NCBI RefSeq assembly: GCF_007655135.1
Contig: NC_045132.1
Coordinates: forward strand, 2,294,001 to 2,358,000
Source of the DNA: Punica granatum
Lineage: Eukaryota; Streptophyta; Magnoliopsida; Myrtales; Lythraceae
Direction of reading: 5' to 3'
Length of the DNA: 64,000 nucleotides
Below the pieces are notes generated by a model. The model did no database searches and was not told where the DNA came from. It was given only the letters and a program-made list of their open reading frames with translations. The position numbers were made by a program, and so were the translations under genes. Of the stretch, positions 60,931-64,000 are shown piece by piece (within the stretch, counting starts at the first letter, position 1; the number at the start of each line of letters is the position of its first letter).

Positions 60931-60954
60931 ATGTATACCGTGATATTCGAAAAC

Positions 60955-61052
60955 TCAACAGGTTCCAACTAATCCAATTCGAGCCGGGTCGGCCCACTAG
61001 GAGGGAAATCACTCCCTTCTGGGCAAATGGGTTCTTACGGTTCAATGTAGTT
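60955..61052 (-). mobile_element. SINE 3' fragment
   Basis: Minus strand carries the SINE body block CTAGTGGGCCGACCCGGCTC followed by GAATTGGATTAGTTGG, in the same family as 49629 and 60093. Confidence 0.6.
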
Positions 61053-61077
61053 TTTTAATACCAGGAGCTGACTCCAA

Positions 61078-61183
61078 GTATGCTCTGTGCTTGCCTCGTA
61101 TGAGGATCTTGCACATCAGAAAGGGTTCGAGTATGCTCTGTGCTTGCCTCGAATGAGGATCCTGCACACCAGAAAGAATTGTC
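61078..61183. repeat. Two tandem 53-bp units
   Basis: GTATGCTCTGTGCTTGCCTC and the following 33 bp occur at 61078-61130 and 61131-61183 with few changes. Confidence 0.9.
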
Positions 61184-61190
61184 GCTCAGA

Positions 61191-61590
61191 TAGTTGATCC
61201 AAGGTAATTCTAGGGAATCAGTAGCATTGACGGATTAGGATCTTTAGGGTTAGAATGGAGTGTTGTGCCTGGGCGTGTTGCCGAGGGAAGGCATTGAAGC
61301 CAGTGGCCAAAGGTTCATGGTTCCGACTCTTGAGATTCCTGGTTCATCAATATTATTGCATTTCCCTAGCCTCACCAAAAATTGGTATCAGAACGCAGGA
61401 AAGCCTTGGAGGTCCCGGGTTCGAAACTCAGAAAAACAATGTGGGGGTCGTCCGCCGAAGTTCACCTAACGCGGAGCGTGGTGGGCCCAAGGTGAGTACT
61501 TGATGAATCTGTGCCCTCACATAAAAGTTCTTTCCTTCGGGGGCTTTTTTCGAGAATATAGGTGAAAAAAAGAATGATGAAAACACCAAA
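61191..61590. other. Moderately GC-rich stretch, no gene
   Basis: Contains TTGGTATCAGAACGC (61381-61395), a primer-binding-site-like string, and a B-box-like GGGTTCGAAACTC (61418-61430). Could be part of a retroelement or SINE. I see no LTR pair to support either. Confidence 0.3.
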
Positions 61591-61690
61591 ATGGATTGGT
61601 TCAAGAGGTTCGCTGCTTGTTTTCCTTAAGCAAGATCTCGAGTTTGAGTCTTATGAATGGAGAAAATTCATACTATAAGAGTTTATTATT
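61591..61690 (+). mobile_element. SINE 5' fragment
   Basis: A-box-like GGTTCAAGAGGTTCG and B-box-like GAGTTTGAGTC, then the family's GAATGGAGAAAATTCATACT. The 3' half is missing. Confidence 0.6.
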
Positions 61691-61879
61691 GCTCGATCTG
61701 ATCTTGAGAATACAACGGATGAACCCGCAATTTATAGGCGGGATTCAATACAAGCAGACAAACACAGTGAACACGGGAAAGTTCTGGAGTAGCGGAAATT
61801 TCGAACAAAATAATCACACCGACACAAAAAGACAAAATGCTACAGTAACTGCTACAGTGATTGCCGACAAAATACTACT

Positions 61880-62764
61880 TTATTTTAGGTTGAGGTAGTA
61901 GGGTTATCTTCGCTTTCGTAAGAGTCGATGTTGTTACTGTAATTACTGCCCATGATCCTCTTGTTAGCCATTTTCCTCTGCTTATCTTTTATCTTGTTCA
62001 GAGCCCAATTAATATCTTCAATAGTTAAGTCGTCATCCCACCATTCACGAACATGTGATTGTGTCGGTAGGACGGGTTAAGGCCAACTATCAGGATCTTG
62101 CAGGTTGGTAGTTCCGCTTGGGCCTGCTTGATCATTGGCCTAGGCTGTCTGCTGGGTAGTAGAACTGGACTGAGCCTGTGCTGGAGAGCTATCTAGAGGG
62201 CCAATGTCCAGCTGCATGAGGGCTTCTGGATTAGGAGAATATTGGTCCTGAGAGACTATAGGAGGGACAACATTTTCCTCATTGTAGTCTTTCAAGGCCT
62301 ACTCTTGTGCGCTGATAATCCTCCGGATAGTCCCATTCCATAGGAATTTGGGCTGGTGGCCATATAATCTATGGGACTACGCCATTCTTCTCACAGATGA
62401 TCCTTTGGAATTCCCTATATTCATCTTCATCTTCAAGGATATCTGTGAGCAAAATCTTCCAGACCTCTGAAGAGTAGGTCCGCTGGAATTCTGAGGGTTC
62501 TCCTGGGACTTGGGCTTGGGCCCGAGTGCTCCTTCTCCTTGCTGGACCAACATACCACATCTGTTGAAATAAGACAATGACATGTCTATCTCCTTGTGGC
62601 AGTGGTCTTACCCTTCTTGCTTCTTCGGTGAAAAGTTCTTCTCATTGCTGAAGTGGTTTGAACCATTCTAGGAATTTGATAAAATGAGTGTCCAAATTCC
62701 TAGCTTCAGTAGGGTAGCTGATCATGTCCTGAACTGCAACATAGCACCTAAAAAACCTGAGCAT
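61880..62764 (-). pseudogene. Endogenous caulimovirid, decayed 3' region
   Basis: Continues in the same orientation as the pol region. It holds discontinuous open pieces with acidic character ('LTDILEDEDEYREFQRI', 'NYSNNIDSYESEDNPTTST'), separated by stops and at least one frame change. I cannot assign a domain. In caulimovirids of this type a C-terminal extension or a second ORF follows RNase H. An AATAAA-like string lies at the lower-coordinate end on the minus strand. Confidence 0.5.
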
Positions 62765-64000
62765 TTATACTAGCTTGAACTGGATGCCAATGGTGTAGCA
62801 ATGGCATGCATACCAGTAGAACCATTTCATGTCTTCAGGGTATGGCGCAATGGCGGAATATTTGAATGAATGAATGTACGGGAATTGTGGATGCATTCCA
62901 AAAGGAAGGAGAGTGAGTCCTCCATAGTATCGAAATATCCTCCATTGATAATGCCAGAGGAGGTTGCGTGCCTCTGTCTGGAACCGTTTTTCCCGCACTA
63001 AGTCATGGACTTCTAGGGGTATATCTCCCCTTATTCTTCTAGGGCTTCTCCAATGAACTCCTGCGGCTTGATTTTGTGCTCGCAGGGTTGTGAACTGCAA
63101 CATTGAAAACATGCAGATTACAGGCAAAACCTGCAGAGTTTGCCGAGTCAGTGCTTGTTCCTTCCTTGACAAGAAGTCTGCTAGCGTGTTGTGTTTCCCC
63201 TTGATGTGTTTGACTTCAACGTCAAACTTAGAAAACCATTCTGCCCACCTGAGCAGTTGAGGGTGAGGCAGCTGCTTCTGCTTGAACTGCAACATCTTGG
63301 GGAAGCTAAACATATCCATCTCCACCAGGAATTTGTATCCAACCAGGTGGAACTCGAACTTCTTTATCCCATGCATGACCGCAAGGATTTCCTTAAAAGT
63401 GGAGTGATAGTGCTGTTCTGACGGTTTGAATTTTCCACTCCGGTGTCCACATATATGGTGCTTGCCATTGAGCTCTTCAAGTAGGACCGTTCTCCAGTAT
63501 TTGTCACTTGCATCTGCCTAGAGGATCCTTTTCCCTGTAGAGGGAATTGGGAGTGGAGGCAGGGACTGCAATTGAACCTTAAGCTCCTTGATCGCCTTTG
63601 TCTAAGTAGGACCCCACGCAGGGGCGTCCTTTTTTAGCATTTTCTCCAGTGGGCGAGTGAGCTTAGCTATCTTAGGAAGGAAGTCTCTGAGGGAGTTAAC
63701 TGTCCTAAGAAACTATTGGATTTACTTCTTGGTCAGTGGCTCCTCAGGGTACTTGAGTAGCTCCTGAGCCACATGTAGCTCTGGTTGGTACTGACCATTG
63801 GCAAGCTGCATGCCAAGGAAGTTGATCTCTCGTTGACCAATTACCATATTCTTCTCAGAGAGCATAATTCCATAATCTTGGACAATCTCTGAGAATCGTT
63901 AGAGCAGGTGGATATGGGCTTCTTCTGATGGGCTGAATAGAAGGATGTCATCAATGTATACTAGGGCCTGGCCCATGATAGGAGCAAAGACTTGACACAT
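62765..64000 (-). pseudogene. Endogenous caulimovirid reverse transcriptase-RNase H, decayed
   Basis: Minus-strand polyprotein fragment running off the right edge. The reverse-transcriptase signature YIDD is at 63947-63958. Further on are 'NFLG'-type thumb residues in degraded form and an RNase H domain with 'ADASD' at about 63500-63517, 'EILAVMHGIKKFEFHL', 'PHPQLLRWAEWFSKF' and 'HIKGKHNTLADFLSR'. That last set is characteristic of petuvirus/florendovirus-like caulimovirids rather than Ty3 elements. The frame from YIDD to RNase H is unshifted but carries five stops (63899-63901, 63722-63724, 63713-63715, 63602-63604, 63518-63520), so it cannot produce the enzyme. The uninterrupted 3' part spans 62765-63376. 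It is an old integrated copy; movement, coat and protease regions would lie beyond the window. Confidence 0.8.

Noticed and set aside
61381..61430. Possible tRNA gene or primer-binding site
   Set aside because: TTGGTATCAGAACGC and a B-box-like string are present, but no cloverleaf could be drawn and no LTR pair flanks it.
1..64000. CRISPR array, prokaryotic operon, integron or phage
   Set aside because: Repeat types, introns and gene families are all of plant nuclear type; no regularly spaced short direct repeats with unique spacers exist.

Overview
This window is intergenic-rich nuclear DNA of a flowering plant, almost certainly a eudicot. It is AT-rich. It has plant-style spliced genes (phloem-protein-2 lectins and an NB-ARC/LRR resistance gene) and plant transposon classes throughout: TRIMs, a gag-only LTR element, Helitron ends, hAT/Mutator/Harbinger-like MITEs, tRNA-derived SINEs, LINE and Ty1/copia debris, and an endogenous caulimovirid. 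I cannot name the species from the sequence alone. Only three genes look real; most open frames elsewhere are chance or transposon-derived.

Layout. 1-9.5 kb is repeats: a LINE reverse-transcriptase fragment, three tandem 376-bp units, and a minus-strand LTR element with a decayed gag but no pol (about 5.66-8.54 kb). 9.4-14.1 kb is PP2-like gene 1 (minus strand), whose introns carry a Helitron, a MITE and a minisatellite. 14.3-23 kb is mostly noncoding, with a hAT MITE and an orphan copy of the PP2 promoter. 23.2-24.9 kb is PP2-like gene 2 (minus strand), which reads as a complete four-exon, 221-residue gene. 25.5-28.3 kb is an LTR-like repeat with a 39-bp minisatellite. 29.4-30.4 kb is a duplicate of the gene 2 promoter plus its first exon only. 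30.8-45 kb holds copia debris, a broken type I MADS-box gene, two Mutator-type MITEs with 9-bp target duplications, and a TRIM with a hAT MITE nested inside it.

46.0-49.1 kb is a CC-NB-ARC-LRR gene on the plus strand. Its coiled-coil and NB-ARC parts lie in different frames, and a well-formed 118-bp intron sits near its 3' end. 52.0-57.5 kb is a tandem triplication of a roughly 1.65-kb unit. The first copy is interrupted by a complete 609-bp TRIM, and the other two copies preserve the empty site. A Helitron 3' terminus follows at 58.26 kb. 59.3-61.7 kb contains a second LTR-like repeat, SINEs, and a copy of the two flanks of the NLR locus joined together without the NLR. 61.9-64 kb is a decayed endogenous pararetrovirus (florendovirus/petuvirus-like reverse transcriptase-RNase H) running off the right edge.

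Functionally, PP2 lectins (phloem, carbohydrate-binding) and NLRs (intracellular immune receptors) are both associated with defence, but nothing here links them into one pathway. The strongest signals are structural: an in-frame stop and a shifted splice acceptor in PP2 gene 1, a conserved GC-AG intron in both PP2 paralogues, a one-base frame break in the NLR, and several transposon insertions whose target duplications and empty sites can be read directly. I found no convincing previously undescribed biological system.
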